From Actinomycetota bacterium (lineage in GTDB: Bacteria; Actinomycetota; Actinomycetes; Actinomycetales; Microbacteriaceae), in assembly GCA_013297625.1 (NCBI GenBank), contig JAAFHT010000002.1:1-51193 (forward strand): a DNA stretch of 51,193 nucleotides, given 5' to 3'. This document shows positions 23,082 to 30,562 of the stretch, piece by piece. The position numbers were made by a program, and so were the translations under genes. The notes beneath the pieces were generated by a model that was given only the letters and a program-made list of their open reading frames with translations, did not search any database and was not told the origin of the DNA. The stretch's first letter is position 1; each line of letters begins with the position of its first letter.

Positions 23082-23975
23082 GTGGCCCTCGCTCCTCGCG
23101 TCGTGCTCGTGCACCGCCGCACCGAGTACACCGAGTTGCTCGCGCGGCACGCGACGCGCGGGCAAGCCGAGTTCTTTCTCACGTCGCGCGGACGCAGCAT
23201 CGACGAGGTCATCGCTCGCCACGAGTCGATGCAGTCGAGCCTCGCGCGGGTGTCGGCGGTGATTCCCGAGGGGGTTCGCCAGGCGCGCGTCGAGCGTGGC
23301 GACCTCGACCGCTATGTGTTCTCACCCGAAGACGTCATCGTCATCGTGGGCCAAGACGGACTCGTCGCGAACGTCGCCAAGTATTTGAGCGGGCAGCCCG
23401 TCATTGGCATCGACCCCGAGCCGCAGCGCAACGCAGGAATCCTCGTGCCGCACGTGGCGGCCGACGCCGCCGAGCTGATCGCTGCGGTGATCGCGGGGCG
23501 GGCATCCGTCGCCTCCCGAGCCATGGTGCAGGCGACACTCGACGACGGCCAAACCCTCACGGCACTCAACGAGCTCTACGTGGGCGACGACGGGCACCAG
23601 TCATCGCGTTACGTCGTGACGACTCCGGCGGGCGAGAGTGAGCGGCAGTCGTCGTCGGGCGTCATCATCACGACCGGCACGGGCAGCACGGGCTGGGCCG
23701 CGTCGATCGCGAGCGACCGCGGGCTTGGCGATGCGTTGCCGGCCGCTGACTCGGCGATGCTGGGGTGGTACATCCGTGAGGCGTGGCCCTCGCGGTCGAC
23801 GGGTCGCACGCTTACGGCGGGGCTCATTGGCGAGGGAGAGAGCCTGCAGTTCGTCGTGGAGTCAGACACTCTCGTGGCCTTCGGCGACGGCATTGAAGAT
23901 GACTACCTGTCTATTGGGTGGGGTCAACGGCTGACCGTGGCCGTGAGCGACCGGCGCCTGAGCCTCGTAACCTGA
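23082..23975 (+). CDS. NAD-kinase-like protein with a degenerate GGDG loop
   Basis: 297 residues with the two-domain layout of ATP-NAD/diacylglycerol kinases. The usual GGDGT loop is GQDGL at residues 90-94; the C-terminal domain keeps the NEL box (TALNELYV) and the loop ITTGTGSTGWAAS in place of the usual TPTGSTAY. The first 75 residues have little resemblance to NAD kinases. Keeping Asp92 while losing the second glycine and the threonine leaves catalysis uncertain. Its neighbour is an SPFH protein, not the recN or tlyA usually near actinobacterial NAD kinase, so it is probably a paralog with another substrate or a regulatory role. Confidence 0.75.
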   Translation: MALAPRVVLVHRRTEYTELLARHATRGQAEFFLTSRGRSIDEVIARHESMQSSLARVSAVIPEGVRQARVERGDLDRYVFSPEDVIVIVGQDGLVANVAKYLSGQPVIGIDPEPQRNAGILVPHVAADAAELIAAVIAGRASVASRAMVQATLDDGQTLTALNELYVGDDGHQSSRYVVTTPAGESERQSSSGVIITTGTGSTGWAASIASDRGLGDALPAADSAMLGWYIREAWPSRSTGRTLTAGLIGEGESLQFVVESDTLVAFGDGIEDDYLSIGWGQRLTVAVSDRRLSLVT

Positions 23976-23993
23976 CTTGACCCGCTCACGCAC

Positions 23994-23999
23994 TAGACT
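23994..23999 (+). promoter_or_regulatory. -10 box of the terC riboswitch transcript
   Basis: TAGACT lies just before the riboswitch, which begins at about 24005; this fits transcription starting at its 5' edge. Confidence 0.55.
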
Positions 24000-24004
24000 C
24001 AACA

Positions 24005-24125
24005 GGTCAAGGGGAGTATTCCTTCGAAGTCGACTCGTCAGTACGAACACGCAATCGTGTTCCGGGCGGCTTGGCCCTGTTCGCGGGCCGGAAGAGACCT
24101 TGGTCAATCTTTGCTGACCAAGGAG
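24005..24125 (+). ncRNA. yybP-ykoY (manganese) riboswitch with ribosome-site switch
   Basis: The leader has the two hallmarks of this class: GGGGAGTA near the 5' end (24011-24018) and GAGACCTT near the 3' end (24095-24101), with hairpins between. P1 pairs GGTCAAGG (24005-24012) with CCTTGGTC (24098-24105). The same 3' strand can instead pair as CCTTGGTCA with TGACCAAGG (24115-24123), a perfect 9-bp hairpin that buries the ribosome binding site AAGGAG (24120-24125). The two structures exclude each other, so metal binding that holds P1 should free the site and turn terC on. Class and target fit known Mn2+ sensors of TerC/Alx proteins. Confidence 0.88.
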
Positions 24126-24130
24126 CACCC

Positions 24131-25150
24131 ATGGGTGTCACACCCCTCATCTGGATCATCACCATCGCGGTCACGATCGCCTTCTTCATCTGGGAGTTCT
24201 ACGCCCACGTGCGTACGCCCCACGAGCCCTCCATCGCCGAAGCGGCCAAGTGGTCGGTGTTCTACATCACGCTTGCCCTGATCTTCGGTGTGGGCATCGG
24301 AGTGGTGTCGGGGTGGCAGTTCGGCGGTGAGTATTTCGCCGGGTACCTGACCGAGAAAGCGCTGTCGGTCGACAACGTCTTCGTCTTTTTGCTCATCATG
24401 ACCGCGTTCGCGGTGCCCAAGATGTATCAGCAGAAGGTGCTGTTGATCGGCATCGCGATCGCCCTCATCATGCGGGGAATCTTCATTGCGGTGGGCGCAA
24501 CGCTCATCTCCAACTTCTCGTGGATCTTCTACATCTTTGGTGCCCTGCTGCTCATACTCGCGTACCGCCAAGCCTTTGGCTCGCACGAGACCGACCCGCA
24601 GAACATCGGCATCGTCAAGTTCGCCCGTCGGCACCTGCCGTTCGTTGACAAGTATCACGGTGACAAGCTCTCGGTGAAGATCGACGGCAAGCGGTTCTTC
24701 ACCCCCATGCTGCTCGTGATCGTGGCCATTGGCTTTGTCGACCTCATCTTTGCGGTCGACTCGATTCCGGCGATCTACGGTCTGACCGAAGAGGCCTACA
24801 TCGTTTTCACCGCGAACGCTTTCGCGCTGATGGGTCTGCGCCAGCTCTACTTCTTGATCGGCGGACTGCTCGAACGACTCATCTACCTCGCTCAGGGGCT
24901 CGCCATCATTCTCGCGTTCATCGGTCTCAAGCTCATCTCGCACGCCCTCAAGATCAACGAGTTGCCCTTCATCAACGGCGGCGAGCCGGTCAAGTGGGTT
25001 CCCGAGATTCCTATCTGGTTCTCGCTCGGCTTCATCGCCACGACGATCACCGTTGCGACGGTGCTGAGCCTGCTGAAGACGCGCAAGAACGCTCTCGTGG
25101 CGGATGCCGCTGCCGAGAGCGCCGCGAACGAGAAGAGCGACAAGCACTAA
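24131..25150 (+). CDS. TerC family integral membrane protein (Alx-like, likely Mn2+ exporter)
   Basis: 339 residues with about nine membrane segments. Conserved acidic residues are in LTEKALSVDNVFVFLLI and in VDLIFAVDSIPAIYGLT, both TerC hallmarks. The ATG at 24131 has AAGGAG placed 5 bases upstream, and this site is under control of the yybP-ykoY riboswitch. Alx/TerC proteins export manganese or help metallation of secreted proteins, and the riboswitch supports manganese as the signal. A bidirectional terminator follows. Confidence 0.93.
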   Translation: MGVTPLIWIITIAVTIAFFIWEFYAHVRTPHEPSIAEAAKWSVFYITLALIFGVGIGVVSGWQFGGEYFAGYLTEKALSVDNVFVFLLIMTAFAVPKMYQQKVLLIGIAIALIMRGIFIAVGATLISNFSWIFYIFGALLLILAYRQAFGSHETDPQNIGIVKFARRHLPFVDKYHGDKLSVKIDGKRFFTPMLLVIVAIGFVDLIFAVDSIPAIYGLTEEAYIVFTANAFALMGLRQLYFLIGGLLERLIYLAQGLAIILAFIGLKLISHALKINELPFINGGEPVKWVPEIPIWFSLGFIATTITVATVLSLLKTRKNALVADAAAESAANEKSDKH

Positions 25151-25155
25151 GGCTC

Positions 25156-25197
25156 GAGGCCTGCCCCGCTGATGTCTCTCATCGCGGGGCGGGCCTC
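25156..25197. terminator. Bidirectional terminator between terC and the oxygenase gene
   Basis: GAGGCC-T-GCCCCGC and GCGGGGC-GG-GCCTC form a long GC-rich stem around a 14-base loop. It lies between the terC stop (25150) and the convergent stop at 25199. Confidence 0.7.
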
Positions 25198-25198
25198 A

Positions 25199-26197
25199 CT
25201 AGCTCCAGTGCGGGTAGTGCGCCTCGACGACGTTGGGGTGCGAGCGCACGCGGCTCTTGAGCCAGTTGACGCCGAATACCGGGTGGAGTGGATTGCTCGG
25301 GTCGCGGGTAACTCCCGCGGCCTCAGCCGCGAGCTCGGCGGGAAGGTCGATCGTCGGAATCTCGGCGTCGAGCGCGGGCCCGAAGAAGAACGGCACCGAG
25401 ATGCGCTCGTCACCCGCTGCGGGTGACTGCACGCGGTGCAAGGTGGCCTTGAGGTAGCCGTTCGTCGCGATCTCGAGCAGCTCACCGATGTTGACGACGA
25501 AGGCGCCCGGTACCGGCGGGGCGTCGATCCACTCGCCGTCTTTCTCGACCTGCAGGCCGCCCTTGCCGTCTTCGACATAGAGCAGTGTCAGCACGCCCAG
25601 GTCTTTGTGAGCGCCCACACCTTGCGTGCCCTCGGTGCGCTCGCGCCCCGGGTAGCGCGCAATCTTGAGGTGCGGTGACGCGTTGCCCGCGAAGGCCGCG
25701 TCGAAAGTGTCAGCAGGGGCCCCGAGCGCCTCGGCCCACGACCGCAGCAGGGTCACGCTGATTTCGCCGAGTCGGTCCATCCAGTCCACGGTCACGTCTC
25801 GCAGCGCCGGCAACTCGGCGGGCCAGAGGTTGGGGCCCTCGAGCGCCCAGAAGTCGGGCACTCCGTCGCCGAGCGGCACAGCATCCCGTTCAGCACCGAT
25901 GTCGATCTGTTCGCGCCAGTCGGTGGCGCCTTGCGTCAGCTCGCCGCCCATGCGGGTGTAGCCGCGAAAGTGCGGGCTGTGGGTGTTCTCGATGGCGAGC
26001 TTGGCCTCGACGGGCAGCGCGAAGAATGCGCGCGCCGTGGCCATCATGCGGTCGAAGAACTCGGGCGGCAGGCCGTGGCCCACGAGGTAGAAGAAGCCGA
26101 TCTCGTGCGTGGCGCGGCGAAGCTCGTCGCGAAAGCGAGCGGCGTCGTCGTCGGTGCCGGCGAGGAGCGAGAGGTCGAGGATGGGAAGCGTGCGCAT
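25199..26197 (-). CDS. 2-oxoglutarate/Fe(II)-dependent oxygenase, isopenicillin N synthase family
   Basis: 332 residues. The N-terminal DIOX_N domain begins LPILDLSLL and contains EIGFFYLVGHGLP; the catalytic 2OG-FeII domain has the iron triad H-D (VGAHKDLGVLTLLY) and H (LHRVQSP), and the co-substrate motif RxS (ERISVPFFF). Members of this family oxidise small metabolites; the substrate is unknown here, and no beta-lactam genes are present. I chose the ATG at 26197, which has AGGA upstream and gives the family length. Upstream on the same transcript lies a five-cysteine mini-gene, so expression is probably tied to cysteine supply. Confidence 0.88.
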   Translation of the reverse strand: MRTLPILDLSLLAGTDDDAARFRDELRRATHEIGFFYLVGHGLPPEFFDRMMATARAFFALPVEAKLAIENTHSPHFRGYTRMGGELTQGATDWREQIDIGAERDAVPLGDGVPDFWALEGPNLWPAELPALRDVTVDWMDRLGEISVTLLRSWAEALGAPADTFDAAFAGNASPHLKIARYPGRERTEGTQGVGAHKDLGVLTLLYVEDGKGGLQVEKDGEWIDAPPVPGAFVVNIGELLEIATNGYLKATLHRVQSPAAGDERISVPFFFGPALDAEIPTIDLPAELAAEAAGVTRDPSNPLHPVFGVNWLKSRVRSHPNVVEAHYPHWS

Positions 26198-26224
26198 GAG
26201 GTTTGTCCTGTTCGTCTGAAGGTG

Positions 26225-26289
26225 GTTGTCGGGGCGGGCGCGAAGAAGGCGCACCGGATAACTAGTTCGCAGAAGGAACTAGCGACAAC
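26225..26289 (-). promoter_or_regulatory. Attenuator-like RNA structure downstream of the poly-Cys codons
   Basis: On the transcript, CTAGTTC (26282-26276), which contains the mini-gene stop, pairs with GAACTAG (26268-26262). The preceding GTTGTCG (26289-26283), part of the Cys codons, can pair with CGACAAC (26231-26225), about 16 nt before the AGGA site of the oxygenase gene. A ribosome sitting on the cysteine codons would break both helices. Confidence 0.55.
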
Positions 26290-26314
26290 AGCAACAACAG
26301 AGCAGCGCATTCAT
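26279..26314 (-). CDS. Poly-cysteine leader peptide (11 residues)
   Basis: The reading frame encodes MNALLCCCCCR and stops 81 bases before the oxygenase start, on the same strand. Five consecutive Cys codons (TGT and TGC) are extremely improbable by chance in this codon context. Its start lies 9 nt after TATGGT, so it is the first thing translated on the transcript. Short leaderless poly-Cys reading frames are known in mycobacteria to act as cysteine-responsive attenuators of downstream genes. The peptide itself probably has no function; its translation speed is the signal. Confidence 0.75.
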   Translation of the reverse strand: MNALLCCCCCR

Positions 26315-26323
26315 GATGGCTCG

Positions 26324-26350
26324 ACCATAGCAAATCTCTTCACCGATCAA
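26324..26350 (-). promoter_or_regulatory. Promoter of the poly-Cys leader and oxygenase
   Basis: On the minus strand TTGATC (26350-26345) and TATGGT (26329-26324), the latter preceded by an extended TGC, are separated by 15 bases. The leader peptide ATG follows the -10 box by 9 nt. Confidence 0.6.
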
Positions 26351-26437
26351 AACTCGCGATCGCGGCGCGGTCTGGCCGCTCAGCGCTCGTTCGACAGTCG
26401 TCGAGGCGGCGCACCGGCGGCGCTCAGCATTGAGGTC

Positions 26438-26443
26438 TACGGT
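26438..26443 (+). promoter_or_regulatory. Leaderless -10 box of the glutathione peroxidase gene
   Basis: TACGGT ends 6 nt before the GTG at 26450. Confidence 0.55.
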
Positions 26444-26449
26444 CAAATA

Positions 26450-26935
26450 GTGACGACGCTGACGGATGCACCCCTCACGATGCTCGACGGCCGCGAAACC
26501 TCGTTCGCCGAGTTCGCGGGCCGGGTAGTTCTCGTCGTCAACGTGGCCTCCCGCTGTGGGCTTGCACCGCAATACGCCGCGCTCGAAGCACTGCAGAAGA
26601 CCTACGGCGACCGCGGATTCACCGTGCTCGGCGTTCCCTCGAACCAGTTTCTGCAAGAGCTATCGAGCGAAGAGAAGATCGCCGAATACTGCAGCACGAC
26701 CTGGGGCGTGACCTTTCCGATGACCGAAAAGTCGAAGGTCAATGGCAAGAAGCGTCACCCGCTTTATGTCGAGCTCGTGCAGGCACCCGATGAGCACGGC
26801 GCGGCCGGGCCCGTCACCTGGAACTTCGAGAAGTTTCTCGTGCTGCCGAGCGGCGAGGTGCGCCGCTTCCGCCCTAACGTGAGGCCCGACGCGCCCGAGA
26901 TCGTGGCGCTCATTGAGGCGAACCTGCCCGCGTAA
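26450..26935 (+). CDS. Glutathione peroxidase family protein (thiol peroxidase)
   Basis: 161-residue cysteine-type GPx that reduces hydroperoxides, in actinobacteria usually with thioredoxin as donor. The peroxidatic Cys36 is in NVASRCGLAPQY; the catalytic partners are in VPSNQF (Gln) and TWNFEKFLV (Trp, Asn); a second cysteine near residue 85 (AEYCST) may be the resolving one. An open frame extends far upstream, but the GTG at 26450 gives the family length and has a leaderless promoter box. It is divergently arranged with the oxygenase and its Cys leader. Confidence 0.93.
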   Translation: MTTLTDAPLTMLDGRETSFAEFAGRVVLVVNVASRCGLAPQYAALEALQKTYGDRGFTVLGVPSNQFLQELSSEEKIAEYCSTTWGVTFPMTEKSKVNGKKRHPLYVELVQAPDEHGAAGPVTWNFEKFLVLPSGEVRRFRPNVRPDAPEIVALIEANLPA

Positions 26936-26989
26936 CGGTCGGCGAGATCGCGCCCTCACCGACTGGGCGGCAATCGTCGAGGATTCGTC

Positions 26990-26995
26990 TTGACA
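26990..26995 (+). promoter_or_regulatory. Candidate -35 element upstream of the large surface protein gene
   Basis: TTGACA is a perfect -35 hexamer about 95 bases before the start at 27090. No clear -10 box follows at 17 bases (GTGAAT), so the assignment is tentative. Confidence 0.35.
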
Positions 26996-27030
26996 CTCAC
27001 AGCGCAGTGTGTGTGAATGATCTCAACGAT

Positions 27031-27063
27031 CCCTCACTGAAACCGTTTCGGCGACGCTGAGGG
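27031..27063. promoter_or_regulatory. Inverted repeat before the surface protein gene
   Basis: CCCTCA (27031-27036) pairs with TGAGGG (27058-27063), and inside lies GAAACCGTTTC (27039-27049), which resembles a LacI-family operator half-palindrome. The 10-base palindrome GGGTGCACCC follows at 27061-27070. It may be the end of the gpx transcript or a regulatory site. Confidence 0.35.
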
Positions 27064-27089
27064 TGCACCCGTGTTGAGAGGCCACCCCT

Positions 27090-30000
27090 TTGTCGATACT
27101 CGCTCAATCTCGCTCCTTCGGATTCACGATGGCGGCTTTTGTCGCCACCACGGCGGTGATCGGCAGCCTGTTCGTCGGCAGTGCCTCGTCGGCGACTCCC
27201 GTTCCTGAGGCGCCCGTTGCAAGCTCGGCGATCGGCGGCACCGTTACGGATGCGGACACGGGAGTCGGGCTCGCCGGCATCACGGTGTCGATCGTCTCTG
27301 AGCCGACCGCGGAAGAGAGTGCTTCGCGTTCGATCACCTCGGCGAGTGACGGCACCTACTCGTTCGCCGGTCTCGAAACCGGCCTCTACACTCTCGAATT
27401 CGTTGATCACTCGGGCGTGTTTGCGCCCGCATCGCGGGGCCCGCTCGTGCTGGAGGCCGGACTCGCGATGACCGAAGACGTCGCCTTGAGTGCGACCGAG
27501 CCGCGGACGATTTCGGTCGCCGTTCCGGATGCGTCGACCTACTCGCTGACCGGAACCGTGACGTCGGAAGGAGTGCCGGTACAAGGCGTGATCGTGCGCG
27601 TTTTTGACGCGGAATTCTCCAGGTCGCACCAAGGCGTTACCGACGAAAACGGCAACTACTCGGTTACCGACATTGAAGGCTCAAGCGTCTCGGTCAGCAC
27701 CGATGCCACCGAGATCTACCAGGCGCATCTCGAAACTGTTTCTCTCACTCTGGGCGGAACCGTCTACGACTTCACCCTCAACCGTGTGCCGACTGGCTCG
27801 GGCTCTATCTCTGGGGTCATCCTTGACCGCGCTACAGGCAACCCGATCGTCGGTGCCTCAGTGCTGTTGAGCGGCATTGATGAAGGAGCGTTTGGGGTGA
27901 CGCGCTCCACCACCTCTGACGAGAACGGAGCGTATGCGTTCGGGAGCCTGCCGTTGGCGTCGTTCGAGATTCGTGCTGACCGGGTCGACTCTTCAGATAC
28001 CGGCATCACCGAGTACTCCCCGTCGAGCGTTTTTGTCTTGCTCAGTGAGTCACGCCAGAGTCGAGTGCGTGACGTGCGTCTCGATGCCGTGCCGACCGGC
28101 TCGGGTGTCATCGCGGGGTGTGTCACTGAGACAGACTCGACCCCCATTCCGGACCTCACCCTGTTCGTCGCGGAAGTGCAGCTTGGCCCATCGTCGCCTC
28201 GGAGCTTGAGCGTGACGACAGATTCGACGGGGTGCTACTCACTCGGCGAGCTAACTGCCGGCACGTTTGAGATCCGCTACTCTTCCGTCGCTCCGATCTA
28301 TACCGGTATCGATCCCGCCGAGTCACTCGTGACGCTCGACACGGATTCATCGACCGTCGAGAAGAACCTCGTTCTCGCGCGGTATCCGATCGGCACCGGG
28401 ATTCTGGAGGGATCCCTTACTGACACGCGAACGGGCCTGCCCATCGAGGGTGTCGGCGTGCGCTTGATTTCACTCGCATATCAAGATCGCACTCTGAATG
28501 CCACCACTGACGTGGACGGGCGGTGGTCGTTTTCCGACCTCGCAGAAGGTGACTATGTCTATCTGCTAGTCGACGAGAGCAATCGCTTCGAGACTTCTCT
28601 AGAGCCCTCGCCGGTCGTGTCGATCGCCGACGGTGCCACGGTTGTGCGCGTCGACACTCTGACCTCGGTGGTCGCCGGAACGGGCTCGCTATCGGGCCGC
28701 GTTCGTGATGCCGAGACCCATGCGGGAATCGCCGGTGCCGACATTTTGCTGAGCCGTGAGCGTGGGGGCTATCTCGTCGCACCGGTCGTGCCCGATGAGA
28801 ACGGCGACTACAGTGTCGAGGAACTTCCGGCCGGTCGATACTGGGTGCTTGCGACCGCGCCGGGATACTTCTCGGTCGAGACGCCCATTGAGATCGGCGC
28901 AGGTGCAGAAACGCTCAATCTTCCGCTGCGAGTGGACACGCCGCTCGGTGATGGAGATGGCGTCATCAGGGGTGTTGTGACAAATCCCCTGGGTGAACCG
29001 ATCTATCGGGCATCAGTGAACGCTTCTTCGCTGAATAGCGATGGCCGGTACACCTATCGTTACGTGCTGACGGATGCTGATGGTGTCTTCGAGATGAGCG
29101 GGCTTGCTGTTGGCGAGTGGGACGTCACGATAGGCGGCGACTCGTTCGAGACCGCACCGGCAGACCTGACCGTCACTCTCACGGCCCTTGATCCCGTGGT
29201 CGAGCTTGATGTGGTGCTCGGCGCCGCGAACATGATCACGGGTTTTATCGACCTGAGCACGGTGCCGACAGACGGCACGTATGGTCTTGAGCTCCTTGTT
29301 TTCGATGCCGCAACCGGTGCGATTCGGGGGTGGGGCTCGATCAACTTAGTCACGGGCACCTACTTCACGACGGCACTCGCTGATGGTGAGTACGTGGTTA
29401 TGCTGCGCACAAGCAATGCGTTCCTCGACCCCGGCGCTTTCTCTGTATCGCCCGCATTCTGGGTGGCTTCAGTGCCCACGGGTTCAGCCAACTTCGATGA
29501 GGCAAGCGTCATCGCTCTGTCAGGCGGGGAGGTCGTCTCTGGAGTTGACTTCAGCGTGAGTCAGGGTGCGTCGATCTCTGGTCGCGTGTCCGTCGCGACT
29601 GCCGATGCGGTTGTCGACCTCGCGCCTGGCACGATCGTGGAGGTTGTCGCTTATCGCCGTGCGGGCGACACTTGGATGCTAGTGCCCCTCTTGAATGACA
29701 TCGTCTCGAGCTACTCAGACGGCGAGTACAGCCTCGTTGGCCTCAGCCCGGGAGACTACCGACTGGAGTTCTACGACTACTACGGGGGCGATCGAGCGCT
29801 CGCCACGACCTACAACGGTGGCGGCACGGTCTTCGACGAGGCGCCGATCATCACGGTCGGAGAGGGCGATCAGCTCACGGGGCGCGATGTGGTGATGTCG
29901 GTTCCGCGACCCGCTGTCCCGCCGTCGACACTCGTCCTCGATGACCTTGGCGATGACATCAATGGGTTTGAAGGTCAAATCGGTATTCCGAGCAATCCCA

Positions 30001-30518
30001 CGGAAGGCGACACCGTGACGATCACCATCGACGACGAGTTCGCCGGTGAGTGGGTCTCGGTGTGGGCCAACTCGGCACCCACACGCATCGGCGACTGGGC
30101 GCGGGTCACCGCGAACGGCACGGTTGCGGTGACGTTGCCTGCCGGGCTGGTCGGTGCGCACCGAATCGCGGTACAAGACGCCGAGGGCATGCTCGTCGGC
30201 TGGGCCCCGGTGACAATCGCTCGCAAGTCAACCGTCACCGATCCTGGCGCGGGCGCGGGGGCGCCACGAGTGAACGCGCCGACGACGAATCAGCCAGCAG
30301 TGGTCGATGCACCGGCGAGCGTGCTGCCGACAACATCCGATAACGAAGTTGACGCTGGAGACGGCACCGAGGAATCTCCCGAGGCGACCGAGCCAACGGC
30401 GACGCGTGACGAGTCGGGTGCCGGAGCCGACGCGTGGATCTGGATCCCCGTCGCAGGAGGGCTACTCGTGCTGCTGGTTGCCGGCGTCATCGTCGGCGTC
30501 CGGCGTCGAACCGCGTAG
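27090..30518 (+). CDS. Large surface protein with nine Cna_B/carboxypeptidase-regulatory-like repeats
   Basis: 1142 residues. A signal peptide (about 1-36, ending GSASSA) is followed by nine repeats of roughly 90-110 residues starting near 48, 153, 240, 339, 437, 533, 624, 715 and 828. Most begin with a strand such as ISGVILDRATGNPIVGASV and contain DENGAYAF/GSYSFAGL-type turns. A distinct beta domain (about 940-1035), a Thr/Pro/Ala-rich linker and a membrane helix with RRR end the protein. There is no LPXTG, so it is anchored by the helix. The start is TTG with GAGAGG placed 8 bases upstream; ATG 27129 would cut the signal peptide. Third-position GC looks lower than in its neighbours. It is a likely stalk or adhesin. 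Confidence 0.85.
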   Translation: MSILAQSRSFGFTMAAFVATTAVIGSLFVGSASSATPVPEAPVASSAIGGTVTDADTGVGLAGITVSIVSEPTAEESASRSITSASDGTYSFAGLETGLYTLEFVDHSGVFAPASRGPLVLEAGLAMTEDVALSATEPRTISVAVPDASTYSLTGTVTSEGVPVQGVIVRVFDAEFSRSHQGVTDENGNYSVTDIEGSSVSVSTDATEIYQAHLETVSLTLGGTVYDFTLNRVPTGSGSISGVILDRATGNPIVGASVLLSGIDEGAFGVTRSTTSDENGAYAFGSLPLASFEIRADRVDSSDTGITEYSPSSVFVLLSESRQSRVRDVRLDAVPTGSGVIAGCVTETDSTPIPDLTLFVAEVQLGPSSPRSLSVTTDSTGCYSLGELTAGTFEIRYSSVAPIYTGIDPAESLVTLDTDSSTVEKNLVLARYPIGTGILEGSLTDTRTGLPIEGVGVRLISLAYQDRTLNATTDVDGRWSFSDLAEGDYVYLLVDESNRFETSLEPSPVVSIADGATVVRVDTLTSVVAGTGSLSGRVRDAETHAGIAGADILLSRERGGYLVAPVVPDENGDYSVEELPAGRYWVLATAPGYFSVETPIEIGAGAETLNLPLRVDTPLGDGDGVIRGVVTNPLGEPIYRASVNASSLNSDGRYTYRYVLTDADGVFEMSGLAVGEWDVTIGGDSFETAPADLTVTLTALDPVVELDVVLGAANMITGFIDLSTVPTDGTYGLELLVFDAATGAIRGWGSINLVTGTYFTTALADGEYVVMLRTSNAFLDPGAFSVSPAFWVASVPTGSANFDEASVIALSGGEVVSGVDFSVSQGASISGRVSVATADAVVDLAPGTIVEVVAYRRAGDTWMLVPLLNDIVSSYSDGEYSLVGLSPGDYRLEFYDYYGGDRALATTYNGGGTVFDEAPIITVGEGDQLTGRDVVMSVPRPAVPPSTLVLDDLGDDINGFEGQIGIPSNPTEGDTVTITIDDEFAGEWVSVWANSAPTRIGDWARVTANGTVAVTLPAGLVGAHRIAVQDAEGMLVGWAPVTIARKSTVTDPGAGAGAPRVNAPTTNQPAVVDAPASVLPTTSDNEVDAGDGTEESPEATEPTATRDESGAGADAWIWIPVAGGLLVLLVAGVIVGVRRRTA

Positions 30519-30562
30519 GGCGGTTCGGCCACGGCACGCGACCGAAGCTGGCCGCGGCGGCG

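Noticed and set aside
24104-25147. A 347-codon minus-strand frame opposite terC
   Set aside because: Hydrophilic antisense of a membrane protein; terC and its riboswitch explain the region.
25199-26197. Part of a beta-lactam antibiotic cluster
   Set aside because: Only one isopenicillin N synthase-family oxygenase is present. No ACV synthetase, acyltransferase or expandase is nearby, and the family is broad.
26262-26282. CTAGTTC hairpin as an insertion-sequence or attachment-site footprint
   Set aside because: The hairpin includes the stop codon of the poly-Cys leader and fits an attenuator; no transposase or target duplication is nearby.
30340-30518. LPXTG sortase signal at the end of the surface protein
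   Set aside because: The sequence before the final helix is DESGAGADAWIW; no LPXTG or close variant is present.
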